64,000 nucleotides of DNA from Oscillospiraceae bacterium (GCA_019424695.1 JAHYZA010000009.1:62001-126000); one strand, 5' to 3'. Numbered from the stretch's first letter, positions 50,933-60,420 are shown. The notes: generated by a model not told the origin, from the letters alone. Translations and numbers: made by a program.

Positions 50933-51003
50933 TATAGGCAAAGTTTGTAGAAGAGCAGACCACGCCCCGACGGGCACGGTTATTTTTTTTGAGGTGACGA
51001 CCC

Positions 51004-52374
51004 ATGGTATATAGTATGTATGACCCGAAACTGCTGGAAGGTGTCAAGAACGTTCATTTTATCGGATGCGGCGGTTCCGGCACCTATCCGCTGATCCAGA
51101 TCCTGCACAGCCGGGGCTTTGCCATCACCGGTTCGGATGTGGAAGAAACCAAAAACACCGAGGCAGAACGTGCCCTGGGCGTCAAGGTGATGATCGGCCA
51201 CGATGCCGCCAATCTGGGGGATGCCCAGCTGGTGGTGTACAGCGCCGCCATTCATGACGATAACCCCGAGCTGCAGGCGGCCCGGGCCCGCGGCCTCAAG
51301 GCGGTGGAGCGCAGCGTGCTGCTGGGCTATGTCAGCCGCATGCACCCGCAGACCGTCGGCGTGGCCGGCACCCACGGCAAAACCACCACCACCGGCATGA
51401 TCACCACCATGCTGGAACTGGCCGGGCGCGATCCCGCCGCGGTCATTGGCGGCAAGCTTCCGCTCATCGGTGGGTACGGTAAGGCCGGCAGCGGGCAGAG
51501 CGCCGTTATCGAGGCGTGCGAATACCATGAAACCTTCCTCAATCTGACCTGTGCGGTGGGCGTCATTCTGAACATTGATAACGATCACCTCGAATACTAC
51601 GGAACGATGGGCAAGCTCAAGCTGGCGTTCCAGAAGTTCGCGCTGCTGTCCCGCAATGTTGTGTTCAACATGGACGATCACAATACCGTGGACGTCATGA
51701 ACAGCATCGACCGTCCGGTGCTGAGCTTCGGCATTTCCGAGGAGGCGCGCTTCCGTGCCATCCATATTGCGGAGTACAAACCCGGCTTCTATGAGTTTGA
51801 TGTTGTGGAACTGGGTGAGCCTTTCGCCCACATCCGTCTGGGCGTGCCGGGGTATCACAACATTTACAATGCGCTAGCCATGTGCTGCTGTGTGCGTCCG
51901 CTGGGCCTCAAGCCGGAGGATGCTGCACGCGCGGCCGAGGCGTTCCACGGCACCGGCCGCCGTTTTGAGATTAAGGGAGAGTGCAACGGTGCGGTGATTG
52001 TGGATGATTACGCCCACCATCCCACCGAACTGGCTGCCACGATGAAGACGGCCAAGGGCCTGGGCTATCAGCGGGTGATCGCGGTGCATCAGCCGTTCAC
52101 CTACAGCCGCACCAAGATGCTGATGGATGATTTTGCCGACGTGCTGCGTCAGGCCGATCAGGTGGTGCTGCTGCCCATCATGGGCGGCCGTGAAGCCGAC
52201 GACGGCACGGTCACGTCGGAACAGCTGGCCGCCAAGATTCCCGGCAGCGTGGTGGTTGACGGACTGGAAGGCGCCGCCAACTGGGTCAAACAGAATGCCG
52301 GCAAAGGAGACCTGGTGGTCTGCATGAGCTGTGGCGATCTGTACAAAGCCGCCGATATGATGGTGGACCGGTAA
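51004..52374 (+). CDS. murC: UDP-N-acetylmuramate--L-alanine ligase
   Basis: A 456-residue ligase that attaches L-Ala to UDP-MurNAc, the first amino acid of the peptidoglycan stem. The start follows TTTGAGGTGA. NVHFIGCGGSGTYPLIQIL is the UDP-binding N-domain; the usual GGIGMS is GGSGTY here. The ATP loop is GTHGKTTTT at 122-130. EACEYHETFLNLT, NIDNDHLEYYG and VDDYAHHPTELAATM are MurC signatures. Length is normal. It lies apart from a division cluster and ends at a strong terminator. Confidence 0.94.
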   Translation: MVYSMYDPKLLEGVKNVHFIGCGGSGTYPLIQILHSRGFAITGSDVEETKNTEAERALGVKVMIGHDAANLGDAQLVVYSAAIHDDNPELQAARARGLKAVERSVLLGYVSRMHPQTVGVAGTHGKTTTTGMITTMLELAGRDPAAVIGGKLPLIGGYGKAGSGQSAVIEACEYHETFLNLTCAVGVILNIDNDHLEYYGTMGKLKLAFQKFALLSRNVVFNMDDHNTVDVMNSIDRPVLSFGISEEARFRAIHIAEYKPGFYEFDVVELGEPFAHIRLGVPGYHNIYNALAMCCCVRPLGLKPEDAARAAEAFHGTGRRFEIKGECNGAVIVDDYAHHPTELAATMKTAKGLGYQRVIAVHQPFTYSRTKMLMDDFADVLRQADQVVLLPIMGGREADDGTVTSEQLAAKIPGSVVVDGLEGAANWVKQNAGKGDLVVCMSCGDLYKAADMMVDR

Positions 52375-52390
52375 TTTCATAAGACAGAAC

Positions 52391-52426
52391 AAAGGCAGGC
52401 TGTCCGCTGGGCAGCCTGCCTTTTTT
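52391..52426 (+). terminator. Intrinsic terminator after murC
   Basis: A 12-bp stem (AAAGGCAGGCTG with CAGCCTGCCTTT at 52412-52423) followed by a T-run. Confidence 0.92.
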
Positions 52427-52497
52427 CTTGAATCTCTACACATTTGCCGTGAAATGGTGTATACTAGAAAACAAAATCGAAAAAGGAGAACCGAATC

Positions 52498-53733
52498 ATG
52501 AACCAGCACTATCTGCAGCTGTATGCTGATTTCGTTGTCAAGGTGGGCGTCAATGTGCGTCCCCGCCAGAATTTTATTGTCCGCTGCCCGGTGACCATGC
52601 CGGAGTTCGCCCATGCCTGTGTCCGCGCCGGCTATGAGGCGGGGGCCAAGCACGTGGTGGTCCGTTGGGAGGATGACAAACTTACCCGCCTGCACATGGA
52701 ACTGGCCAAGGAAGAGGACCTGTGTGAGCTGAAGCCCTACGAACTGCGCAGCTACCTTGACTACGCCGAGGACCCGGACGGCTGCTGCACGCTGGCCATC
52801 CACGCCGAGGACCCCGAGGCACTGGCCGGCCTGGATGCAGGCAAGGTCAATCGTGTGAACCTGGCCCGCCGTACCTTTATGAAGTCCTGGCAGGAATACA
52901 CGATGAACGACCGCGTGCAGTGGTGTGTGGTGGCGGTCCCGGCGCCCGGCTGGGCGGCCAAGGTGTTCCCGGACCTGCCCGTGGACGAAGCGGTGGAAAA
53001 ACTGTGGGAGGTCATCTTTGATGTCTGCCGTGTTTCCACCGGCGACCCGGTCACGGCCTGGCGTGAACATGTGGCCAAGACGGCGGCCCGCCGCGATCAG
53101 CTCAACGCCTGGGATCTGGACCGTGTACACATCACCAGCAGCAACGGCACCGACCTGACGGTGGGCATCGCCCAGGATGCTACCTGGGAGGGCGCTTCCA
53201 GCAAGTCCGAGCGCGGTGTGGAATTCATCGCCAACGTGCCCACCGAGGAGGTGTTCTGCGCACCGGATCGCAACCGGGTGGATGGCATCGTCTACGGCAC
53301 CAAGCCCTATGTCTACAACGGTCAGCTGATCGAGGGATGGCATGTGACCTTCAAGGATGGACAGGTCGTGGAGCACGGTGCTGAGAAAAATGCCGATCTG
53401 CTGGCGGAGCTGCTCTCCACCGATGAGAATGCCAACCGCATCGGTGAGATTGCCCTGGTGCCCGCCTCCAGCCCCATCAACCGCAGCGGCGTGCTCTTCT
53501 TCAACACACTGTTCGATGAAAATGCCGCCTGCCATATCGCCTTTGGCGCCGGCTATCCCACCAACATCCGCGGCGGCGCTTCCATGACCCGTGCCCAGCT
53601 CATGGAAAAGGGACTCAACGATTCCGCCATCCATGAGGATGTGATGATCGGCGCCCCGGACACCCAGGTGACCGGCGTGACCAAGTCCGGCGAGGAAGTC
53701 ACCATCTTCACCGACGGCGAGTGGGCCTTTTGA
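52498..53733 (+). CDS. M29-family aminopeptidase
   Basis: A 411-residue metallo-aminopeptidase of the AmpS/PepS/thermophilic aminopeptidase (M29) family, which removes N-terminal residues from peptides. The start follows AAAAGGAG. VNVRPRQNFIVRCPVTMPEF opens the N-domain. The C-terminal domain holds the metal-binding pieces FIANVPTEEVFCAPDRNRVD, NRIGEIALVP, FNTLFDENAACHIAFG and HEDVMIGAP. Length is standard. A TATACT at 52460-52465 may be its -10. Confidence 0.92.
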   Translation: MNQHYLQLYADFVVKVGVNVRPRQNFIVRCPVTMPEFAHACVRAGYEAGAKHVVVRWEDDKLTRLHMELAKEEDLCELKPYELRSYLDYAEDPDGCCTLAIHAEDPEALAGLDAGKVNRVNLARRTFMKSWQEYTMNDRVQWCVVAVPAPGWAAKVFPDLPVDEAVEKLWEVIFDVCRVSTGDPVTAWREHVAKTAARRDQLNAWDLDRVHITSSNGTDLTVGIAQDATWEGASSKSERGVEFIANVPTEEVFCAPDRNRVDGIVYGTKPYVYNGQLIEGWHVTFKDGQVVEHGAEKNADLLAELLSTDENANRIGEIALVPASSPINRSGVLFFNTLFDENAACHIAFGAGYPTNIRGGASMTRAQLMEKGLNDSAIHEDVMIGAPDTQVTGVTKSGEEVTIFTDGEWAF

Positions 53734-53744
53734 TTTCCTGAAAT

Positions 53745-53780
53745 AAAAATTCCGGACAGCTTGGCTGTCCGGAATTTTTT
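53745..53780 (+). terminator. Intrinsic terminator after the aminopeptidase gene
   Basis: A 16-bp perfect stem (53745-53760 with 53764-53779, loop TTG) with T-rich 3' arm. Confidence 0.95.
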
Positions 53781-54036
53781 TATCGGGCTGAAGCGGCCAA
53801 TACTTTCGCGAAAGGCGGCGCCAGATGGTCGAAATCCTGGAGGCCATCAGCACATAAAACATAGATTCCGTCAGATTTCTCATCGCCCGCTTGGGCATCG
53901 GCAAACACCTCGCGCGTTGATGTCATTTGGTGATATTGCGTAACGATACCGTGACACTGTCAATCTTTTGTCACATTTTGGGGCAAAAAATGTCCTGTAA
54001 AGGCCATTTTGCGGTGGCTTTTTCTGCGATGGGGGG
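53780..54036. other. Non-coding stretch before the rimP promoter
   Basis: No convincing gene is seen. It holds a 12-bp palindrome CTTTCGCGAAAG (53803-53814), a GTGAC/GTCAC pair (53951-53974), and an ACATTTT/AAAATGT inverted repeat (53973-53993). A minus-strand open frame runs through here into antisense of the aminopeptidase gene and looks non-genuine. It may be a decayed remnant or spacer. Confidence 0.5.
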
Positions 54037-54065
54037 TTGCAATTTGCCCGGGGGTGTGGTATATT
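54037..54065 (+). promoter_or_regulatory. SigA-type promoter for the rimP-nusA-infB operon
   Basis: TTGCAA at 54037-54042, a 17-bp spacer, and TATATT at 54060-54065. It gives a leader of about 80 bases before rimP. Confidence 0.7.
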
Positions 54066-54091
54066 TTTACTGTTCGATGATGATTTTATTG

Positions 54092-54123
54092 GAAAGTGGG
54101 CCGTCAAGGTCCGCTTTCTTTTT
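54092..54123 (+). terminator. Leader attenuator-like terminator upstream of rimP
   Basis: GAAAGTGGGCC at 54092-54102 pairs with GGTCCGCTTTC at 54108-54118 (two G-T pairs, loop GTCAA), followed by TTTTTA. It lies between the promoter and the first gene, so it can only act as a leader attenuator. Confidence 0.75.
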
Positions 54124-54153
54124 ATGATAGGGAAGAATTTAAGGAGCATTTGC

Positions 54154-54645
54154 ATGGCAAAACAGCAGAACAGCGGCGGTGCGGCCAAGACGGTCGAAAC
54201 GCTGGTGCGCCCCACGGTGGAAGGCATGGGCCTGCGCCTGTGGGATGTCCGTTTTGAAAAAGAAGGCCCCGATTGGTTCCTGCGGGTGCTGATCGACCGG
54301 GATGAACCGCTGGACACCGATACCTGTGAAGCGGTCTCCCGCGCCATCGATCCCATCCTGGACGAGGCCGACCCCATCGACCAGAGCTACTATCTGGAAG
54401 TGGGCAGCCCCGGATTGGGCCGCCGCCTGACCCGCCCCGAACACTATGAAGCCCTGCGCGGCCAGAAGTGTGCGGCGCATCTGATCCGGCCCGATGAAGC
54501 GGGCCGCCGGGATGTGGCGGGTATCCTGCAGGGACTGGATGCCGACGGCAACGTGACGCTGACCGACGGGGAGGAGTCCTACACCTTCCCGGTCAAAGCG
54601 GCGGGATACGTCAAGCTCTGTGATGATGAAGACCTGTTTGGCTGA
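54154..54645 (+). CDS. rimP: Ribosome maturation factor RimP
   Basis: A 163-residue protein needed for 30S subunit assembly. The start follows TAAGGAG. VETLVRPTVEGMGLRLWDVR, RVLIDRDEPLDTDTCEAVSR and YYLEVGSPGLGRRLTRPEHY are family hallmarks; the C-terminal part is the SH3-like domain. It opens the operon rimP-nusA-ylxR-ylxQ-infB-rbfA, the classical Firmicute order. Confidence 0.95.
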   Translation: MAKQQNSGGAAKTVETLVRPTVEGMGLRLWDVRFEKEGPDWFLRVLIDRDEPLDTDTCEAVSRAIDPILDEADPIDQSYYLEVGSPGLGRRLTRPEHYEALRGQKCAAHLIRPDEAGRRDVAGILQGLDADGNVTLTDGEESYTFPVKAAGYVKLCDDEDLFG

Positions 54646-54699
54646 GCGCCAAGTTCTGTATTTGTGTACTGAAACCTATATTGGGAGGAAACCGTAAAA

Positions 54700-55773
54700 A
54701 TGGCTACTGCGAACAACGAATTCTTTGATGCCCTGGCTGCGCTGGAAAAAGAGCGCGGCTTGCCGGAAGATTACCTGATCGACAAGATCAAGGCAGCCAT
54801 CGTGATTGCTGTGAAGAAGGACTACGAGGTCGAGGATGACAACGTGGTCGTCGACATCGATCCCGAGATCGGCGCCTTCCGCGCCAGCCTGCTGCGCGAC
54901 ATCGTGGAGGAAGTGGAAAACCCCCACACCCAGGTCAGCCTGGAGGATGCCCAGAAGGTCCGCAAGAGCTACCGTGTGGGGCAGCGCATGGTCACCCAGC
55001 TCAAGACCAAGGAGTTCGGCCGTATCGCTGCGCAGACCGCCAAGCACGTGATCCGTCAGGGTCTGCGCGAGGGCGAGCGCAACCTGCAGTGCAGCGAGAT
55101 GCAGTCCCGTGCCCATGAGCTCATCACCGCCACGGTGGTTTCCATCGATCCCGAGCGCGGCAATGTCGTGCTGGATCTGGGCAAAGGCGGCAGCGCGGTG
55201 CTGCCCCGCAATGAGCAGGTACCCGGTGAGACCTTCCACGAGGGCGAGACCGTGCAGGTTTACGTGGTGGATGTGCTGGCCACCGACCGCGGTCCCCGCG
55301 TGACGATCAGCCGTACCCATCCCGGCCTTGTCAAGCGGATGTTCGAGCTGGAAGTGCCCGAGATCTATGACGGCACCGTGGAGATCAAGGCCATCGCCCG
55401 TGAGGCCGGTGCCCGCACCAAGCTGGCCGTCTGGAGCAAAAACCCCGACGTGGACCCCGTAGGCGCCTGCATCGGTGCCCGCGGCGCCCGTGTGGAAAAG
55501 ATCGTGCAGGAGCTGGGCGGCGAGAAGATCGACGTCATCCGCTGGAGCGAGGACATCACCGAGTTCATCTCGGCAGCGCTGTCTCCGGCCAAGGTCGTCA
55601 AGGTGGAGCTGCTCCCCGGCGAGACCAAGAGCTGCCGTGTCACGGTGCCCGATCACCAGCTGAGCCTGGCCATCGGCAATAAGGGACAGAATGTACGCCT
55701 GTGCGCGCATCTGACCGGTTACAATATTGATATCCGCCCCGAATCCGGTTACTACGGCGAGGACGAGGAATAA
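54700..55773 (+). CDS. nusA: Transcription termination/antitermination protein NusA
   Basis: A 357-residue RNA polymerase-associated factor. The N-terminal domain (1-~130) is followed by S1 (about 135-200, ITATVVSIDPERGNVVLDLG) and KH1/KH2 RNA-binding domains (DPVGACIGARGARVEKIVQE and LAIGNKGQNVRLCAHLTG). It ends right after KH2, as in Firmicutes, without the acidic repeats of E. coli NusA. GGGAGG precedes the start. Confidence 0.96.
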   Translation: MATANNEFFDALAALEKERGLPEDYLIDKIKAAIVIAVKKDYEVEDDNVVVDIDPEIGAFRASLLRDIVEEVENPHTQVSLEDAQKVRKSYRVGQRMVTQLKTKEFGRIAAQTAKHVIRQGLREGERNLQCSEMQSRAHELITATVVSIDPERGNVVLDLGKGGSAVLPRNEQVPGETFHEGETVQVYVVDVLATDRGPRVTISRTHPGLVKRMFELEVPEIYDGTVEIKAIAREAGARTKLAVWSKNPDVDPVGACIGARGARVEKIVQELGGEKIDVIRWSEDITEFISAALSPAKVVKVELLPGETKSCRVTVPDHQLSLAIGNKGQNVRLCAHLTGYNIDIRPESGYYGEDEE

Positions 55774-55836
55774 ACAAACAAGGACAATCACCCGGGTGCC
55801 TTGGCCCCGGATTCCAAGGGAAAAGAGGTCGGCTAC

Positions 55837-56148
55837 TTGCAGCAGCAAAAGCAAAAAAAGATCCCGGTGCGCCGTTGCGTGGGCTGTAATGCCCAGCGTC
55901 CCAAGCGGGAACTGGTGCGCGTCGTGCGCAGCCCGGAAGGCGAGATCAGCATTGATCTGCGCGGCAAGGCCCCGGGGCGGGGGGCGTATCTTTGCCCGTC
56001 CGCCGCGTGCCTGGCAAAGGCCCGCAAGGCCAAACGGCTGGAGCGCACGTTTGAGGTCCCCATCCCCGGGGAAATCTACGAGCGCCTGACCGAGGAGATC
56101 CAATGCGCGGAACAAAGTGCAAAGGAGGCGGCAGAACATGGCGAATGA
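55837..56148 (+). CDS. YlxR-family RNA-binding protein (YlxR/RnpM)
   Basis: A 103-residue protein of the YlxR family, the small protein found between nusA and infB in Firmicutes; in Bacillus it modulates RNase P. The chosen start is a TTG at 55837, with GAGGT 8 bases before it and the typical KKIPVRRCVGCNAQRPKREL start just after. An in-frame TTG at 55801 is less likely. The C-terminal GRGAYLCPSAACLAKARKAK is conserved. The end overlaps the next gene by 11 bp. Confidence 0.88.
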   Translation: MQQQKQKKIPVRRCVGCNAQRPKRELVRVVRSPEGEISIDLRGKAPGRGAYLCPSAACLAKARKAKRLERTFEVPIPGEIYERLTEEIQCAEQSAKEAAEHGE

Positions 56149-56443
56149 CCAACATCCGTTGCTGGGCGCGCTGGGGCTTTGCCGCAAAGCCGGTAAGCTG
56201 CTGCATGGATATGACCGTGTGCAGGAAAATGCCCTGCGCGGTAAGGTGGCACTGGTTCTGCTTGCGGCAGACGCCAGCGAACGTACCGTGACCCATATGC
56301 GCAGTGCCTGTGAGGGAATCGTGGCTTGTGAACAGATGCCGCTGACCACCGCCGATCTGGCGATGCTCACCCCCAAGCCTGCCGCAGTGTTCGGCATAAC
56401 CGACGAACACCTTGCGCAGCTGTGCGCAAAACATCTTACCTGA
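56138..56443 (+). CDS. L7Ae-family protein YlxQ
   Basis: A 101-residue L7Ae/L30e-fold protein, presumably RNA (kink-turn) binding. LLGALGLCRKAGKLLHGYDR and VALVLLAADASERT are the family pattern. The ATG at 56138 follows AAAGGAGG and overlaps ylxR. infB starts 21 bp later. Confidence 0.88.
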   Translation: MANDQHPLLGALGLCRKAGKLLHGYDRVQENALRGKVALVLLAADASERTVTHMRSACEGIVACEQMPLTTADLAMLTPKPAAVFGITDEHLAQLCAKHLT

Positions 56444-56464
56444 TGCAGAGGAGGACCACAGTTT

Positions 56465-58864
56465 ATGGATTTTAAATACAAGATCGCTGATGTTGCCAAG
56501 GAGTTCGGCGTGCCCGCCAAGAAGGTCATCGAGACCGTTTCGCCCATCACTGGCGAAACCTATAAAACCGGCGGCACGTTTGGCGAGAAGGAACTGGATT
56601 TTCTGCTGGAAACGCTGACCCGTGAAAATGCCGAGGCGAGCCTGGACGCATACCTGGCCAGCGGTGCCAAGGAAGAACCCAAGCCGGCGCCCAAGGCGGA
56701 AGCCAAGAAACCGGAAGCCCATAAGAACGAGGGCAAAAAGCAGGAAAACAAGCGCGAAAACCGCAAGCCGGAAAAGCAGGCCGAGAAGCGCAACGAAAAG
56801 CGCGTCACCCTGCAGGAACTGGCGGCGGATACCGGCATCAAGAAGCCGGTGGCTGCCACCGAGCAGGTGCAGGTCAACCGTGCCCAGGTGTCTGTGGACA
56901 CCCGTACCGTGGATGTCAACGTGGATAAGTTCAACGCCCGGTATGACGATCTGGCCGACAGCCGCAACATGCCCAACAAGCGCAAGAACCAGCCCACCGG
57001 CAAGAAGGAAAAGTTCAACAACCGCAACAACCGCCGCGGTCAGCAGTTTGGCCGCCGCCGTGAGACCGAGGCCGAGCGTCTGCAGCGCATCCAGCTGGAG
57101 AAGGCCCGCAACGCCCAGCTCAAGATCTCCATCCCCGATGAGATCACCGTGGGCGAGCTGGCCAGCCGCCTGAAGCAGACCGCTGCCAAGGTCGTGGCCA
57201 AGTTCATGCAGATGGGCGAGATGCACGCCGTGTCCGATGTGGTCGACTTCGACACCGCCGCCCTCATCGCCGAGGAATTCCACGCCAAGGTCGAGCATGA
57301 AGTCCATGTCTCCATCGAGGAGCGCCTGTTTGTGCAGGAAGAGGACAACGCCGCCGACCTCGTGGAGCGTCCGCCGGTCGTTGTGGTCATGGGCCACGTT
57401 GACCACGGCAAGACCTCCATCCTGGACGCCATCCGCAAGACCAACGTGACCGCAGGCGAAGCCGGCGGCATTACCCAGGCCATCGGTGCCTACCAGGTCA
57501 AGAGCGGCGACAGCGTCATCACCTTCCTGGACACCCCGGGCCATGAGGCGTTCACCGCCATGCGTGCCCGCGGTGCCAACATGACCGATATCGCGGTCCT
57601 GGTGGTGGCTGCCGACGACGGCATCATGCCCCAGACCATCGAGTCCATCAACCATGCCAAGGCGGCTAATGTCAAGCTGATCGTGGCCATCAACAAGATG
57701 GATAAACCCACCGCCAACCCCGAGCGCGTCAAGGAGCAGCTGACCCAGTACGAGATCGTCCCCGAGGATTGGGGCGGCGACGTGGCCTGCATCCCCGTCT
57801 CGGCGCTGACCGGTATGGGCATCTCCGACCTGCTGGAACGCATCGTTCTGGAAGCCGAGGTCATGGAGCTCAAGGCCAACCCCAACCGCCGCGGCAAGGG
57901 CGCTGTGGTGGAAGCCCGTCTGGACAAGGGCCAGGGCCCCATTGCCACGCTGCTGGTGCAGAACGGCACGCTGCATAAGGGCGACTGCCTGATCGCCGGC
58001 ACCGCCGTTGGCCGTGTGCGTACCATGCGCGACGACAAGGGCCGTGAGATCACCGAGGCCGGTCCTTCCACCCCTGTGGAGATCACCGGTCTGACCGAAG
58101 TGCCGGAAGCCGGCGAGCTGTTCGAGGCGGTTGAGGACGAGAAGCTGGCCCGTGAACTGGCCGACAAGCGTACCGCCGAGGCCAAGGAGCGCCAGTTTGC
58201 CGCTTACACCAAGGTCACCCTGGATAACCTGTTCGACCAGATGGCTGCCAACGATATGAAGGAACTGCCCATCGTCGTCAAGGCTGACGTCCAGGGTTCT
58301 GCCGAGGCTGTCAAGCAGAGCCTGGAGAAGATCTCCAACGACGAGGTCCGCGTCCGCGTCATCCATGCTGGCGTCGGTGCCATCTCCAAGTCCGACGTTT
58401 CCCTGGCCGATGCGTCCAACGCCATCATCATCGGCTTCAACGTCCGTCCCGACGCGGTCGCCAAGGCTGAGGCCGAGCAGACCGGCGTGGAGATGCGTAT
58501 GTACCGCGTTATCTACGATGCCATCAACGATGTTTCCGACGCTATGAAGGGCATGCTGGCGCCCAAGATCCGCGAAGTCGCCCTGGGCGAAGCGCAGGTC
58601 CGCCAGGTCTACAAGATCTCCAGCGTCGGCACCGTGGCCGGCTGCCGTGTTACCAACGGCAAGATCACCCGCGATGCCCAGCTGCGTCTGGTGCGTGACG
58701 GCATCGTGATCTGCGAGGACGCCATCGCCAGCCTGAAGCGCTTCAAGGACGACGCCAAGGAAGTGGCCGAAGGCTTTGAGTGCGGCATCACGCTGGAGAA
58801 GTTCTCCGACATCAAGGAAGGCGACGTCTTTGAGTGCTTCAAGCTCGAGGAGTATCGCGACTGA
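56465..58864 (+). CDS. infB: Translation initiation factor IF-2
   Basis: A 799-residue GTPase that brings fMet-tRNA to the 30S subunit. The N-terminal region (1-~230) is a Lys/Glu/Ala-rich disordered segment with a short IF2-N domain (DFKYKIADVAKEFGVPAKKV). The GTPase domain begins at about 300 with G1 GHVDHGKT (310-317), DTPGHEAF, and NKMDKP. Two later beta-barrel domains close with EGDVFECFKLEEY. Length is normal for Firmicutes. GGAGGA precedes the start. Confidence 0.97.
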   Translation: MDFKYKIADVAKEFGVPAKKVIETVSPITGETYKTGGTFGEKELDFLLETLTRENAEASLDAYLASGAKEEPKPAPKAEAKKPEAHKNEGKKQENKRENRKPEKQAEKRNEKRVTLQELAADTGIKKPVAATEQVQVNRAQVSVDTRTVDVNVDKFNARYDDLADSRNMPNKRKNQPTGKKEKFNNRNNRRGQQFGRRRETEAERLQRIQLEKARNAQLKISIPDEITVGELASRLKQTAAKVVAKFMQMGEMHAVSDVVDFDTAALIAEEFHAKVEHEVHVSIEERLFVQEEDNAADLVERPPVVVVMGHVDHGKTSILDAIRKTNVTAGEAGGITQAIGAYQVKSGDSVITFLDTPGHEAFTAMRARGANMTDIAVLVVAADDGIMPQTIESINHAKAANVKLIVAINKMDKPTANPERVKEQLTQYEIVPEDWGGDVACIPVSALTGMGISDLLERIVLEAEVMELKANPNRRGKGAVVEARLDKGQGPIATLLVQNGTLHKGDCLIAGTAVGRVRTMRDDKGREITEAGPSTPVEITGLTEVPEAGELFEAVEDEKLARELADKRTAEAKERQFAAYTKVTLDNLFDQMAANDMKELPIVVKADVQGSAEAVKQSLEKISNDEVRVRVIHAGVGAISKSDVSLADASNAIIIGFNVRPDAVAKAEAEQTGVEMRMYRVIYDAINDVSDAMKGMLAPKIREVALGEAQVRQVYKISSVGTVAGCRVTNGKITRDAQLRLVRDGIVICEDAIASLKRFKDDAKEVAEGFECGITLEKFSDIKEGDVFECFKLEEYRD

Positions 58865-58939
58865 TTTTACCAAAAGCAGGCCGGTGCCCGGCCGCATCGC
58901 GGCGCCGGGCCGTCTGCCTCCATTTGAGGAACAAAGAAT

Positions 58940-59332
58940 ATGCCAAGTAAGAATCATGGCCGCATGGCCCAGGACATGAAGCGGGAGCTCATCGCCATCA
59001 TCGGTGAGATGAAGGACCCGCGGGTGACCGGCGGTTTGCTGACGGTTACCCGGCTGGATGTGACCCCTGATCTGGATCAGGCCAAGGTCTACATCAGCGT
59101 GATGGGGCGTGAAGGCGGACCGGAGCCGGTGGTCAAGGCGCTGAACAAGGCGTCGGGTCACGTCCGGACCGAGGTCAGCCGCCGCATGCACATCCGCAAA
59201 GCACCGCGCTTTGTGTTTGTGGCTGATGAGGGCGCCGCTTATGCCGCCCACATCAACAAGCTGCTGGGAGAACTGGCAGTGGAAGCTGAGCCCGCCGCCC
59301 AAGACGGCGGTGCCGACAGCGACAGCGAATGA
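58940..59332 (+). CDS. rbfA: Ribosome-binding factor A
   Basis: A 130-residue KH-fold protein for late 30S maturation. Diagnostic segments: MKRELIAIIGEMKDPRVTGG, LTVTRLDVTPDLDQAKVYIS, and RRMHIRKAPRFVFVADEG. The C-terminus has a short acidic tail (DGGADSDSE). TTTGAGGAA precedes the start. It follows infB after a G+C-rich hairpin-forming gap. Confidence 0.94.
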   Translation: MPSKNHGRMAQDMKRELIAIIGEMKDPRVTGGLLTVTRLDVTPDLDQAKVYISVMGREGGPEPVVKALNKASGHVRTEVSRRMHIRKAPRFVFVADEGAAYAAHINKLLGELAVEAEPAAQDGGADSDSE

Positions 59333-59395
59333 TCGGGGCAGAGGGCATTTCTGCCAAGATGTGCCCGCCCGACCACCGCAGAAAAGAGGAACTGT

Positions 59396-60391
59396 ATGAC
59401 GCAATCCGTGGATCATGAGACCGTTGTCTCTCGCCTGCTGAGCGCGGACGAAATCCTGATACTTTGCCATAAGAACCCGGATGGTGATACCATCGGTTCG
59501 GGGGCGGCGCTGTGCCTGGCGCTGCAGCGGCTGGGCAAGACCGCCGCTGTGCTGTGCAGCGACCCGATCCCGGCGATGTACGCCTTTTTGCCCATCACGG
59601 TGTTTGATGGCAGCTATACGCCGCGCTTTGTGGTGGCGGTGGATGTGGCCGGTATCCAGCTGTTTGGCGACCGCAACAACATGCCCCAGTATGCGGAGCA
59701 CGTCGATCTGTGCATCGACCATCACGGCTCCAACAGCGGGTACGCCTACGAGACGATGCTGGACGACAGTGCGGCCGCCACGGCGGAACTGCTGACCACC
59801 CTGATCCCCGAACTGGGTGTGGAGATCACGCCGGACATCGCGGCCTGCCTGTATACCGGCATCGCCACCGATACCGGCTGCTTCCGCTTCACCAACACCA
59901 CGGCCACCACCCATCGTGCGGCGGCCGCCCTGATCGAAGCGGGGGCCGATGTGGAAAATCTCAATGAGCGGTTGTTTGAGTGCCGCTCCCACGCACGGAT
60001 GGCCGCCGAGCGCATGGCGCTGGAAAGTCTGGAATTCTATTTCGATAACCGGTGTGCCCTCATCTGCCTGACCTGGGATCAGATCCAGGCGGCTGGGGTG
60101 GCCGGTGCCGAACTGGAAGACCTGACCAGCCTGCCGCGGTCCATCGAGGGCGTGGAGGTTGGCCTGACCTTGCGCCAGCAGAAGGATGGCAGCTATAAGA
60201 TCAGCGTGCGAACTGGGCGTGACACCAACGCCTGCAACATTGCGCGGCGTCTGGGGGGCGGGGGCCATCCCCGCGCGGCCGGCTGCGAGATCAGCGGTAA
60301 TCTGGACAACGCGAAAAACGCCATCCTGGATGAAGTGAAAAAGGAACTGGACCGCAGCGCCTCCCTGCACGCTGCGGAGCAGGAAACCTGA
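59396..60391 (+). CDS. nrnA: Bifunctional oligoribonuclease/PAP phosphatase NrnA
   Basis: A 331-residue DHH/DHHA1 phosphoesterase that degrades nanoRNA and 3'-phosphoadenosine 5'-phosphate. HKNPDGDTIGSG (about 25-36) and IDHHGSNSG (107-115, the DHH motif) supply the metal site. LYTGIATDTGCFRFTNTT is the next motif, and the C-terminal DHHA1 domain ends with GGGHPRAAGCEI. The position between rbfA and truB is the conserved one. Confidence 0.94.
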   Translation: MTQSVDHETVVSRLLSADEILILCHKNPDGDTIGSGAALCLALQRLGKTAAVLCSDPIPAMYAFLPITVFDGSYTPRFVVAVDVAGIQLFGDRNNMPQYAEHVDLCIDHHGSNSGYAYETMLDDSAAATAELLTTLIPELGVEITPDIAACLYTGIATDTGCFRFTNTTATTHRAAAALIEAGADVENLNERLFECRSHARMAAERMALESLEFYFDNRCALICLTWDQIQAAGVAGAELEDLTSLPRSIEGVEVGLTLRQQKDGSYKISVRTGRDTNACNIARRLGGGGHPRAAGCEISGNLDNAKNAILDEVKKELDRSASLHAAEQET

Positions 60392-60420
60392 ACCAACGAA
60401 CAGAAAAGGAAATCCCCACT

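Noticed and set aside
53757..53898. Minus-strand peptide with a GAGGTG site and a hydrophobic/basic start (MFYVLMASRISTIWRRLS)
   Set aside because: It has no stop before running through the terminator into antisense of the aminopeptidase gene. It could be a remnant, but nothing supports expression.
55946..60370. Very long minus-strand open frame antisense to ylxR through nrnA
   Set aside because: Same cause; it crosses five real genes and shows no recognisable protein features.
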